Shown here: positions 29,301-40,600 of the stretch, piece by piece
Layout: each line of letters opens with the position of its first letter
How positions within the stretch are numbered: position 1 is the stretch's first letter
Source: Taenia hydatigena
Taxonomy: Eukaryota > Platyhelminthes > Cestoda > Cyclophyllidea > Taeniidae
DNA length: 64,000 nucleotides
Direction of reading: 5' to 3'
Assembly: GCA_036345935.2 (NCBI GenBank)
Contig: JADWOT020000003.1
Coordinates: 15,787,901-15,851,900, forward strand
Program-made: the position numbers and the translations under genes
Notes under the pieces: generated by a model
What the model was told of the DNA's origin: nothing
What the model saw: the letters and a program-made list of their open reading frames with translations, nothing else
Databases searched by the model: none

Positions 29301-31693
29301 TAGCGTCTGGAGGCGGTGCCTGTAGGCCAGTGGATCGTACAGCTCAGAACCAGATGGTGTAAACTAGTCCATTTCCGTAATAAATTATTCCGAAATACGG
29401 CCGCAATCTTGATGAGGATTCTTCACCCTCGGTATCAAAGATTTGTGTGTCGCTGCTGGCATGTTAAAATAAATGTTGATCGACTTGTCAAGAGAAAGTT
29501 TTCATTGATGTAAGTCTTAATCATGGGTGATGAAAAACAGGTTTGCATCAGTATGGGATCAATGTTTTTGTTATTCTTCTTTACTCCTCTCAAGCATATT
29601 TGTGGAGCCGTATTGTACTATGGCGAAAGATACTGACACTCAGAAGAATTGAGACTACCGTCAGTGGCGGAGCCTTAAGTGTCAGTGTCACTTTTTAGGG
29701 TTTAACCAACTATGTCTGGCGTCGATCTGCTTGCTGTGATTCAGCACCTTTGGATTCTTTATTGTGTTCTAATACGGAAGTGTTGGAACTTGTTTATCAT
29801 TCTCATTTTATATTCACAACATAAGACCTCACACTACTTGGTAAAATGGAGCATTCTTTATAAAATGGAAACATATAATCTCTTTAAATTTTAGTCTTGT
29901 TAAACCATGTAGTTTGGAGTCAACGCTACAATAAGATTTGAACGATGCGACAGGCATTCGGAAGGATGTTCTAATCATATCTGCATAATTTCTCCTGCCA
30001 TTGTAACTTCGACTTTTTAGCAAAACGTGGGGAAAATAAAAAGAGACATCCTAAGGCAATGTCACCATTCATGATAAAATATATTCTGCTTATAAGAACC
30101 AATTATAAGCCATAAAATTTCCAAGCTTGGGATATGGTCCGCTCACGTCCATGCAGGACTAGCCAAAACTATGGGACGTCTAACAATACTTCATTCATTT
30201 GATGAACTCTTCATTTTGGTTTCGCACTCACCTAAGGCTTTAACTCTACACTTTCGCTGCTTCCTTTTCCAGTAATATTGCTTCTCAAGGCGCTATAATT
30301 ATGCCTTTCCGTCAAGCATGAAAACCAGATGGTTTTTAAACTCTTCGTTGAAACTCTAGAGTAGACTGAGCATTCATAAAGTGGGCTTTCAAGACTTCCA
30401 TTCATTCGTTATGTAAACCACCGCTGCATTTAGATAGAGGCAGCAAAAATTCACATCAAAGAAAGTGTAAATACGCTCAAGTTTGACCAATCACAACCAT
30501 CTAAAACTCCTCCCTAAAACTGGTCGGCCAAAGGCACCGCAAAAATCGACAAAGCATCGATACAAGTCTGGATGGTGTTATAATCACAAATGACAGGGTG
30601 CCGTGAAAGAGGCCAAACTTCTCTAAACAGCTGCCATCAGTAACCTCTTGACAAGACAGCACGCTTTTATAGCTGAATTAGAGTGGAGTGGGTAGCTAAA
30701 CCGACCCATCTAGAATTTCAAATTCAGGATGACATGAATATAGTCAAGACTGAGGTCTGAAGGTGCTACAAATGCGAAAGATGTTTTGATAGTCTTGTCA
30801 ATGCTTACTTTATGTCCAAAATACCGATAAATTAGGCAAAATTGCATTCAGAAAGCAGGACAAACTATTTATGCTTAAACAGTGTAAGGCTCAACAAAGA
30901 AGTGATCAACCACCTTGCCTCGGTTCAAAATGAGTTTTCAATCGCTTTCCAGGAAAACATAGTCAATTAAAGGCCTACGCATGCAACTGCTTATTCTCCC
31001 AGCTAAGACAAATATAACCATATTTAAAAGATAGAGTTGCACATCATATATGCTCAGAGGCGTGACGAACGCGAAAGGGGTCCAGTCATTTATCTCCATG
31101 ACTTTGAGTTCCACTTAAAAATCAGGAAAAATAATGTATAAAATTCAACCAAATCGTTACCTGAACTGTAGTATACTCTTTGTACACTTAAAATTGCAAT
31201 AAAATAAAATCGAATTACACTTTTAAAGCAAGAAAGTTTAGATAATAAAATAAATTTCTTTCTACATCTCAAAGAATTGAAGAGCGACCGATGCTTGTAG
31301 TGAACAGAGTCCAGACCACCGTTCTCGTGTACAGGCGTGAAGAGAAAGCACTAATTGCATCTCAATTCAGCCAACTGCTTACCCTCTTGATGAGGATGGT
31401 AATTCCGAGGTACTTAAAGGGTTTTGTGAACTCCAGTCGCGTGACCCTTTCCGGGGTTATGGTCATCGGGGCGACAGAGAGATCAGCCATGCCAGTGGTC
31501 AGCTCACCGACAATGCCTGTCCACACTTTAGTCTCGTTCATCGCAACCACACGCTCTTCTCCCATTTGCCCATCCCCAACCAAATGAAGGTCGTAGGTGA
31601 ATGGAGTTGGGTTCTCATGCGGACCCGTGGGGTTAGCCAACCGGCGAAGGAGGTCAATACAGTAGCCATAGCAGCAGTACTCGGTCACCTTAC
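5049..31693 (-). CDS. NMDA-type glutamate receptor subunit 1 (GluN1), 3' two thirds
   Basis: GluN1 is the obligatory glycine-binding subunit of NMDA receptors, Ca-permeable glutamate-gated channels of the plasma membrane. Five firm exons plus one tentative exon encode, in order: ligand-binding lobe S1 ([28 protein letters not shown]), M1, the M2 re-entrant loop (LLNSGIGD), M3 with the hallmark [15 protein letters not shown], lobe S2 ([16 protein letters not shown]), M4 ([16 protein letters not shown]) and a basic cytoplasmic tail. The Pro, Thr and Arg of S1 and the Ser, Val and Asp of S2 that bind glycine in vertebrate GluN1 are all kept, as is the pore asparagine tied to Ca permeability and Mg block. 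The loop between M1 and M2 is about 20 residues longer than in vertebrates. The amino-terminal domain, start codon and promoter were not found. Introns are about 6.4, 14.4, 1.1, 1.9 and 1.2 kb. Confidence 0.93.
5337..6528 (-). other. GluN1 terminal intron
   Basis: About 1.2 kb between the M4 exon and the candidate tail exon. No repeat family or gene is recognised within it. Confidence 0.5.
6529..6785 (-). CDS. GluN1 exon: end of S2, M4 and membrane-proximal tail
   Basis: 257 bp. It encodes [13 protein letters not shown], the M4 helix starting [14 protein letters not shown], then a basic tail ending SKAWRNKVK, which corresponds to the membrane-proximal calmodulin-binding segment of vertebrate GluN1. 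Donor AAG/gtgagt is strong. If this intron were retained the protein would end after a further 11 residues. Confidence 0.95.
6786..8669 (-). other. GluN1 intron with family A repeat
   Basis: About 1.9 kb. It contains family A copy 3 near 7380-7510. Overlapping open frames on both strands at 8058-8342 show no family features. Confidence 0.6.
7380..7510 (+). repeat. Dispersed repeat family A, copy 3
   Basis: Degenerate copy with the core ACCTCCGGGCCATGGCAG, a TTCTAGTATTCTGATTTC stretch and the end GGGCTCGGGATGCTACGTTGG. Boundaries are approximate. Confidence 0.5.
8670..8856 (-). CDS. GluN1 exon: S2 lobe, second part
   Basis: 187 bp, starting at [20 protein letters not shown] and ending within an Arg codon (GAGC/gtaagt). 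It contains the conserved aspartate of FIWDSA, which contacts the glycine amino group, plus [16 protein letters not shown]. Acceptor attttag. Confidence 0.95.
8857..9980 (-). other. GluN1 intron
   Basis: About 1.1 kb of AT-rich sequence between the two S2 exons. Nothing else is recognised in it. Confidence 0.6.
9981..10124 (-). CDS. GluN1 exon: S2 lobe, first part
   Basis: 144 bp, 48 codons, phase 0 both ends. It encodes [20 protein letters not shown] and the following [16 protein letters not shown]. The SSVD motif supplies glycine contacts. LRNP joins directly to DDPR of the previous exon, exactly as in other GluN1 proteins, across a 14.4 kb intron. Confidence 0.95.
14819..15361 (+). pseudogene. 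Unrecognised open frame interrupted by one TGA, inside GluN1 intron
   Basis: One frame is open for about 64 codons, hits a TGA at 15011-15013, then stays open in the same frame for 115 more codons to a TAA at 15359. The two halves are compositionally balanced; the second includes [18 protein letters not shown] and ends [10 protein letters not shown] do not recognise the protein. It could be a decayed retrocopy or transposon remnant, two exons (a possible acceptor cttctttag lies just after the TGA), or chance. Antisense to the host gene. Confidence 0.25.
18560..18860 (-). repeat. Dispersed repeat family B, copy 1 (coding-like remnant)
   Basis: Read on the minus strand, it starts at a good splice-acceptor-like tract (gactttttttcag) and has an open frame of about 48 codons including [17 protein letters not shown] and [14 protein letters not shown]. 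It then shifts frame to [19 protein letters not shown]. Aligned blocks recur in the opposite orientation at about 32.8-33.1 kb. This suggests an old, degenerate mobile-element-derived repeat of unknown class. Confidence 0.5.
20964..20994 (+). repeat. ATGA microsatellite
   Basis: About six imperfect tandem units of the tetranucleotide ATGA within the large GluN1 intron. Confidence 0.9.
23530..23720 (+). repeat. Dispersed repeat family A, copy 4
   Basis: Best preserved copy. Ordered blocks: GGTTTCTGTCAAGGTCACAG, GTACTGCCCTAGCTGCGTGG, GGCCTCCGGGCCATGCCAG, CACCCTATTTCCCTCTGTCC, TTGCCTTCTTTTGCCTTAAG and a closing GCCTCGGGAGGCTGCAAAG. No terminal inverted repeats or poly-A tail are evident, so the class (SINE, miniature element or LTR fragment) is undecided. 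Confidence 0.7.
24544..24984 (-). CDS. GluN1 exon: M1, pore loop M2 and M3
   Basis: 441 bp, 147 codons, phase 0 both ends. M1 is near [20 protein letters not shown]. The M1-M2 linker carries a Cys-, Asn- and Glu-rich expansion. M2 holds [14 protein letters not shown], with the asparagine at the selectivity filter. M3 ends in the gating motif [15 protein letters not shown]. The exon closes at GIDDPR/gtgagt. Confidence 0.97.
24985..31382 (-). other. GluN1 intron between S1 and M1 exons (6.4 kb)
   Basis: AT-rich; no exon, RNA gene or repeat family recognised. Small open frames such as 26488-26766 and 29135-29362 lack supporting features. Confidence 0.6.
31383..31693 (-). CDS. GluN1 exon: S1 glycine-binding lobe
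   Basis: 311 bp; begins with two bases completing a codon and ends in phase 0 (AGG/gtaagc). It encodes [18 protein letters not shown], a proline-containing insertion before the YDLHLVGDG strand, then [15 protein letters not shown] and [17 protein letters not shown]. The CC pair and the PxT...R glycine contacts are conserved. Acceptor ctcctctgcag. Confidence 0.95.
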
Positions 31694-34600
31694 CTGCAGA
31701 GGAGGTGAAAATGTGTTAATTCACCAATTTGCAACTATTTTCGAGTTCAAAAAGGGATACACTGCTAAAGCATGGATGTCCTTAGATGCATCTAATCATG
31801 CCACCATCCGCACCTTCTGTGTGTTAATAGTAGGTCTATTTTTAGAGTGACGCGTCATGAAGTGCCGCCACCGCTGGCTAGACAACAGCCGCATTTGAGT
31901 CATTTTCTCAGCTTTGTTATACCTTCCCCTTCCACCCCAAACCTTCAAATCATAAAACTGACGAACATATAGTTGGAACAGTAAAAAGGGCTCGAATGCG
32001 TGCTCACTTTTTCAATGTGTCACTGGCCACGTCAAAAGGCGATTTACAAGCCATCAAAGAAAAGCTTCAATTTTTTTAGTTACTTGAAAAGACCCATCTA
32101 CGAGTCGAATGTCAAAATTAAGAAGGAGGTATTTTTAACAATAGCTGGCATCTTTTTCAAAGGATATCTTAGAGAATAAGGTGGACGAGGAGCTCAGAAC
32201 ATGCAAATGTAACTAGCATTTTCAAAGCGTGTGAAGTCAAATGACCAAAGGTTTATGGGAGGCCTTTCACCACTGATTTTAACCGCCACATTATCTTTTA
32301 TGGAAATAGCAACTTTTTTCCATAAAAACACGATCAATCTTCTGAATACTGCACCCTTTCATAGTTGTAAAGCACTTCAACGGTGCATCGATAAAATCGC
32401 AACAAAAACGCAGATTACAGAAATAATTATGTTCCTTAATACTTTCGGATTCCTCCCTTATAACATGTGGGAACGCAATGCAAATGTTAATGGCTTTTCG
32501 AGAAGTAGCTGGTATCAAGTTGTCACTTTTCCATGAATGCGTCCGAGTGGTCAAGTTGTCTACCAAATCGTCTACACGCTGGAACAAGTTGGCAAGTTGG
32601 TGAAAACGAACGAATGGATTGAGTCGCAGTAGTAATCATTGTCACCCTCATTCTCATTCGCAACCTCATCGTCGTCGTCAAGGTGACTTAAGAAGGTTGA
32701 CTGTACGAGGCACAAATTTATCTCAATCAACCCCTGCCGTTGTTACCCATGTTTTGCAAGATTAGGATCTCTGATTGGGGGTGGCTTTAAGAGGGATTTG
32801 TGAATGACTCCACAGCCTCCCACATCTCACACTACGTGTACTTGTGCGAGGAAGGGAGTAGTGACTGGCAGTCAGCCATTGGTGACTAATGGGCTTTGTG
32901 GCCTTACCGAAGTATCAAAATGTGTAGATGGGCGCATGTTGAAGTTGTTATCACTGGTATAATTGGCAAAGAACTGCTCTAGCCGTCCTAAGTAGTGACG
33001 GTTGTGGTAAATAGGTGAGCGGAGGAGGCAGCTCAACGGGATCAGCTATTTTGGTGAGAAAAGAGCGACTATATTGCCTTTTGAAAGATCACTAGTACTA
33101 GTGGATTGTGGTTCATTCATGTCATAGTAATAAGTTTCGGTGATCATTGTCCACGGTAGGCAAAAGGTGCGCTGAAAAGGTAGACTTTACATGCCGCTGT
33201 CTTTAACACATCATCTTTCATTGTTGACTTGTTTTAGTCTAAAAATGATGCATTTTGTTGTTAACATAAAGTACCGTGGAAATGTAGCTACCAGTGAAGT
33301 GTGTTTTAGTGATAACTGGCAAAATTGCCCACGTTTAAAGTATAAAACATCTTGTCAATGCAGTGAACTCTACCAATCCTGTTAGGGATATCAAAGGCAT
33401 GCTGGACAAAGGCAGGTATCATGCATATCTCATGAAACTGTGCATTCAACCACCATACTGGTAGCATGTAGACCTGTTCATATAGCGTTTACTGCCAATT
33501 TTGCATTCCTTCTTTCCACCTATACTAAGCCCGTGTGTTTGGAAGTGCCCCGCGCGTCACAGTTTTAACGCTTACCTTCACATTTTGAACTTAACAATGA
33601 GTTCGTGGAAGTACAAAATTCTCTCCATCAATTTGTCGCCTCCTTTCGTTTGGTCAAAAATGATTGGCTTCACATGAGCCCAAAAAACACCTTTCTCGTG
33701 ACTCAGCAAGCTGTAAAATTCTACTTTTATGCAGCGCATCTTAATTTTTCAAATGCACCTTCATCACCGCTTATTAGTCGTGATAAGGCATAGAAAACCT
33801 CCTCGAATTAAGCGCCTAATTGAGAATAAAATGGAGCAAACGTTGTAATTTTCCCATTCCATTCAACATAACCCGTTTTTTTAAGGGTGGCCTTTAGTGG
33901 CTCTTGCAAATGAAATCAAAAGACTCTCAAATCAGACTAAAACAGTGGCAACAAAAATATCTTACGTAAATTACTAAGGCAATTGGGAAATTTAAGGAGG
34001 TATCCTGGAGCTATTGCAGGAAAATAGAGTGTCCTTCCTTGTTGATCACTTTGTTAATTAGCATGAATTTCCACATCACAGCAAAAAAGTCTCCTTATAT
34101 GGTAATTTAAGTACTTGAGTAGGAGAGCGATGTTTGGCTGTGGTATTGAGGCCGTACCTCTGAATACCTAAGCCCCGAACGTTGGTTACAAAGCTGAATA
34201 TACACCTGTGTGTCGAACATGCTCTTCAAAGATTGAATTTGGTGATGCATTTGGTGACAGTGGACACCCATTGAAACAATCAGCGCGTCTGACTTTGTAG
34301 GCCAGACATCACACCTGAACGTGGCAGAGGGAGAACGGCTACCCAGAATGCCCAGAACCGTGGCGACTCACGCGAGAAGAAAGAGCTTTCAAAAAGTGTA
34401 TTGGACTTGGACAGCATCTTCCACCTCAACTTCTCTATGACAACCGGCATTATGAAGCAACCAAATTTTAAAAAACACTAATAATGAATTCATTCAAATT
34501 AAAATTAAGAAGCTGCTCTGGATTTTTAAAATTAACTAGTCAAAAGACACTGCCTTGAGTGTTTAAATAATCACATGCAAATAAAAAATGGTTCATAATT

Positions 34601-37600
34601 GGAAGCAGATTCATTGCTCATCATCCTTACATCTTGACAGGAAATTTCTAAAATCACTGGTGATTTTTATCACCCATTTTTGGCTGATTTTGATCAAAAG
34701 AGTAAATAAATAAACCATCATAGACGATGGAAGGGAAAATCTTTTTTGCAGATAAACGATATACTTTTCAATTTGTACCGCCAGTTTCTCTTGTTTGTTT
34801 TTATTCACACTTCAGTGTTTAATTGAATACATATTCTCTGAATTCTTTCAAAATCGATTGTTTATAAGTTAAAAAATTATTTAGGAGAAGCTCTTTTGGT
34901 GGATGAAGAAGAAATTTTGAGGGCAAGATATTTTATAAAACTCATTTTCCCATTACCTCTTCTCTCTCTCCCATTTAATTAATCACTAAATGTTTGCAAT
35001 AGTTTTGCGACAAGGTGTATTAATAAACGTTTCACTGATTTAGCCAGTTTTATCGCCCCAAAATGGCTAAAAAGATCAACATTTTGCGTGTTCAGCTCTT
35101 GTGGCAGATGTCAGTAATCTACTGTGGGCAGTGTTCCACTGAAGGTCATTACGAAACATGATTGTCTAAAGTTTCTTTTCCTTAGCTTTAATGGGCGGTT
35201 TTCTGTCAGTAGCAATTCTACCTTCCTATTCAAGATCAGCTAGCTCAAATCGTCAAAATGCGGTCTTAGAGGTGAGTTCCATTTCTTCCACCATTGTGTA
35301 AGAATCGGAACGCATAATGACAACTTAAGCGAAATTTCTGCGATTAAGAGATTTCACACTGATGGTGTTGAAGACACCCGATAGCTCCTTATAAACTTTG
35401 ATGATATAATGGCACAAATTAGGGAGAAGTGGCTGTAAAGGTAGAAAAATCGAAGTATGACCGTATGCTATGTAGTGAGACGGATTCGTCGTCAGGAGAA
35501 ATTTGGTTAATAAAATCTCCAAAGCCTGGCTAACTACCCTCCGGTCAATCAGCACGGTTCCCTACCCGTTCTCCTAAGAGGTGATAACCTCAAGCGTCTT
35601 AGACCACAAAAAAAGCAAAGCAAGGGAAAATTTGAAGTTTTTTGTTCTCAAAAAGGGAACCAAGGTGCTAGTAGGAACCTTTTCGTGCGCGCCACTATAC
35701 TGAGAGTTAATTAGTATGACTAACGGTTGCTAACTTTAAAATTTTAACTCCCACAAGACCTCCTGTTAAAGAATGCGCTTCAAGCAGGGGAATAAAACCT
35801 TCTGCAACCCATTGGTGATTGATAGGCTCTATTTAGGTGTTCCAAAGCGAAGGATTGCATGAGGTACATATTCACTTTCGACTCAGCTATTTTATCATTC
35901 TAGTAGCAAAACAAAGTGCCAAACTGACCGCTTTAGCGGCAATTATTCTAAGATTAAAGAATTTTTGGGTCTATTTTATTGCCCAGAAATTAACCACCCT
36001 TTTTTAATGCGATTTAATGCAATCAAACTAACAAAATCCCATGCCACACACATAAAACGCCTACGAGGGAAACAGAATTCCCAATAATAAGAAGCCGACA
36101 ATTCAGCTACCCAAAAGTAAGGTTTTATTTGGAACTTTTTAATGATAATCAAGGAAGTTGAGAGAAAGTGGAAATTATATCTCCTTCAGGTAGTCTATTT
36201 GCAAACTCTTTTTTCCATTTTGTTCCCTAGAGTTATTTCAGCCCGAAAAATCCTAGTTATTACGCACCTTTTATGACACAATGAAACTGTCTACACTACA
36301 AAACACTGTTTAGTCAGCTCGTTAAAGTGATTTATCAGTCCGGTGTGTGCGTGTGCAACAATACAATTTTGTCGGTGCCTTAGCAACCGTGCATTTATGG
36401 ACTTTTTATGATCCAATATTTTATTCCCTGATTCTGAAAACTTTTTGTTTAACTTTCATGTATGAGAAAGGAGTAAAATTAACTTGAATGGGATACATAA
36501 GCCTCATTTCTTATAGGTTGATTTCAAGCCCATAGAGTCCTCAAATCAACGGACAATTGGAACTAAAGCAATGCTCGCCTATTCATATGTCTAGCAGGAT
36601 TTTGATCTTTGTTTCTTTTTTGGAACAATGCAACAGTATTTAACTCAACTTCGATAAATTTGACGCAACCATTACTGGTATTGGATCTTTCATTCGTGCG
36701 AGAAAATTCACACAGGCTGTACATGTGCATTTGGATCCATATGCTCTAGGGCTTTGTGAATTTGGCTGCACCAGAAACTTTGCATATACTCTTTTTTAAA
36801 GTTGTCACTTAAGAAAGTTTATATTTACGTGTAGATGGAGATGTTTTTATTAAATAAGATATTTTAACTTTGAGAAACGCTCCTGCGTACAATCAGTCTA
36901 TTTGTTGTAGATATAAAAGCCGGTAAACCTACCTGACACTCTTTATTATCGGTCAAGTTGATCAAATGTCGTGCTTTGTGATAAGTTTTGTTTTAACCCC
37001 ACCGTTCTCAACGTGAAGGGCGGAATTCGAATTAATCTTGGAGTAGCACATGCAGGTCTCGTTCTCTCGGAGGCAACGCTTCTCGCGACTCATAAAAGTG
37101 TCTTGTTAATGCAAAGCTAATGGTCCAAAGCTTGACTTCTGGGGCTGAAAGGTCGTGTACACAAATAAGGTCGAAATTTATGAGAATCGTACTTGTTGTT
37201 TGATTAGTGAGTCTTTTGCATAGATTAATCAACAGTGAGGATTCGTAGATATATAATTGAAGTGGACAAAAAATTATCATAGGAGAAAAGGAAGGAGAAG
37301 AAGGGATTCTTAACAGGAATTTTTTAATCTGGATGGATTTTTAATTGTCTAGTTGACTGATGTTCACTTGGAATGGCTGCAAGTAGAAATGTGAGGCCTT
37401 GAATGCAATAAAAACAACTGACACAATTATCTTGAACACAACATCCAAGTTAAAATTTTCGATCTGGGGATAAAATTTTAAATGGATGTGGCTGACTCCT
37501 TCTGAATCGGAGGATAGCTCTGCAACAAGACATTGCGCCTCGAGCGTTGAATACCGATGCCTGGAGGAGGAGTTAGGCGAATGTGATTTGCCAACACAGG

Positions 37601-40600
37601 CAATGTCCTTTTTTATGCTCAGCATTCAGAGTGTTGACAGTTTTACGTTTCCTCCAATTTCGAACATTTTGACAACTCATAAATGTTTTTCATTTTGGGT
37701 TTGTCAGCACCGATAACACATCTTTTAGGAGTTTACCTTACTTACTGAGAAAGTAAGCACAAATCTTAAAAACACTTTGCACAATGAACCTACAATGCGC
37801 CCAAGATTTGAGCAGTTAAAGAGGTTTGGACAACTTGGTCTCATTTCAGAGTTTTAATATAATCGCCTCGCAAGTTGACTGCCTGAATAGATTCCTTGAA
37901 CTTATTACTTTTCTGAATCATTAATGCCACTCATTGCTCTGAGATATTTAGAGCAAGGAAACGATCTTGAAATAGGGTAAGCACAAAGTGAGGCAGTTTG
38001 CTTTTGACATCAAGAGAATCCACCAAACCGCTCATGGATGAAAGTAGCCTTATTTAGTAACTACAATAATTACTTATTTGCCATTCTTAACTCAGACAGC
38101 GAAATCCTTGATTTGGCATTAGCTACAGGCACGATTTACAAAGGATCCTGTCCATTATTCAAAGAAAGAATTCGCGCTACAGCCGATAAAAATGTGAAGT
38201 TTCCTATCCCCACTCCTTTTCCCCTGCACCTTCCCATTCCCACAAATTAGTAACCAGGGCACGCGGTAGGTATGACTAAAAAATTAGGCAGTCTTGCAAC
38301 TACTATCCCCCTTCTTTCCTCCCTTGGCCCTCTGCTCTCTGTTGACAAGCTAACCCGTCACCATTCAAATGATATTTTTCACTTCTTTGTATGCGAATGG
38401 TGACACCGATTCACGTCACATTGGAAATCTGCTGTGCTGCGAGTAGCTAGGCCCCAGTGTTACCCCAGCTTCAGTCGCTTGAACAAAGTTCAGGTCCCCG
38501 CACTGAGTGTTTATCGATTTTCTCTGGTTTCTGGGGTCTAAACGGTAGCGTTGCTAAGCTCTTTGGGTCAATACGAGCTTGAACAAGCACGACCCAAGTA
38601 ATTGCAAAAAATCATTGGTCTGTTTAATCTAATTTGCCTTACTTTTGGTAAGCGAATAATTGCAAGCCTATGAGAGTGCGATACAAATACTCCTTTTTTA
38701 TTTCTAAATGTTTTACGAAAACGAATAGCAACAAATTATTGAATAAAATTGAACCACTAATTTAACCGAAAACTTAGTAACTGCAAAAAATTATTGCAAC
38801 AAGCAGTTATTTCGATTTGGAGTTAAATAAAGGGTGTCAAATGCAATTTTTTACAATGTTTGGTCGCTGGTCCGTCAAACTTGGTCGCTATCCCAAACTC
38901 CTCATTAAAACACATGGCGCAATTTTTCTAAAGATCGAACCCTGAAAGTTTTCCACGACAAAGTAAAAAAATAAATTAATTCATGGAGTGTCTTATTTCA
39001 AGTAGGATTTTCGCATCATGTCAGCATTTTCTTTAACCTTGAAAACTTCACTTTCTCGACGGAGGAAGTTAAAACCTCTAAGCAAATTGAAACTAACCCT
39101 CAAATGCTAGCTTATATAGCTATGGCGTTAGATTTCCTCATCAAAACAGGCTTAAAGAATGCTTTCCTTAAACACTGGCCTAAATGTTCTTTGTGAGACT
39201 GATTTGAAAAGTTTATCTGAGAGCATACTATTCGCCCAGATAAATTTCATCTAAAAAGCTATTTTTTGTCCCATAAATCGCACTAATATTTAGGTGGTGT
39301 TCTTTACCATGACGGAGTTTCGCGTATCACTCTTAAAAGGCTATATTACCAAAGTACATAGCCATGACGGCCATGGCTGTTCCCGTTATCGCTCATGTTA
39401 GCCCTCGGTGTGGCCAAATCATTACCCATGTACTTATCTAAAAAGCCCTCCCTTTTGAAAAGAAGGCGATAAATGGAAGGAGTTTGTCCTAACCGAATTT
39501 TCCTGCCCCTCCTCTCCTACCTCCCATCATCCCTCCATTGCATGAATGCTACCACAGTATGGTAATCTGTCTAGGAGGGGAGAGGTGGTATGGCCTGAAT
39601 GATTTATGTCAACCGCGAAGCCGTAAACACCCACACACACATGAACGGGGCGTCCAATAAGCCCGTCGGCGTTTGTGAATACGTGAGTCAGTGCTGGTGG
39701 CCCTTGCCCTCAAAATTACTCAGTCCTATCTCTCACCTCACCTTGACAGCGATTAGAGGCGTGCGCTTTCTGGATTTCGATGTTCTAAAAGGAAAATATA
39801 ATTGGAAAACGTGCACCTTTCTCCTTTTTGACATTGAGTGAGGCAGCATTGCGCATTGTGGCAATATTGAGTAAAAAATGCGGCCTTCCAACGGATCATT
39901 CATTTTCGAGCCTCGGGTGTAACGAAGTAACAACGGATGATATTGAGTTAACAAGGTGTTCAATAACAAGGTGTAAGTAATCAACTGACAAATGTCACAT
40001 CTCTTAAACTCCCACTACAGAAATCAGGGAGTATTTTAATTTTCTTTGTCTTATGATTCGGCTGCAACATTGTTAGTATAGAACTCTGCTCATGTTATCT
40101 AAGCTGTCAGTCTTCCGACCCTTCTGTACTTTTATAATAACACAAACCCCAGATTTTTGCCGTAATTCAGGAAGCAACTCAGGCGGTAAATTGTTAGCAG
40201 CGTGACAGTTTTTACGGATTGCGCCTATAACCTCCTCTTAAAGAGGCAAAAACTGTGAAAAAGAATAGAAATTTATGTCACTGATATGCCATCTACTGCA
40301 AACAGATGGTCTTCAAAAAAGAAACTGGGCCCAGATTGAAGGAATTCAAGTGAATAAAATTTAAGCGGCAGTGTGCAATTTAGACAGACAGTTGGAGAGC
40401 CTTAAAATACTTACCAAAGAGGAGAAATAAGACTAGAATGAGATATTGAGTGATAGTTTAATAGACCAGCCTAGTTTATGAACGAAACCCTTCGTGAACT
40501 CCACCTTGCATTAAGTTGGCTCTTTTCTTACCATGGGCTATTCTTGATCTAAAATGTGTAAATGGAGTGTGTGACAGATAGATCCCACCGAAATGTTACT

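Noticed and set aside
31860..31995. Minus-strand frame containing FEPFLLFQLYV just upstream of the S1 exon
   Set aside because: The EPF triplet recalls the start of the glutamate-receptor S1 lobe, but the rest does not match and an upstream stop limits it.
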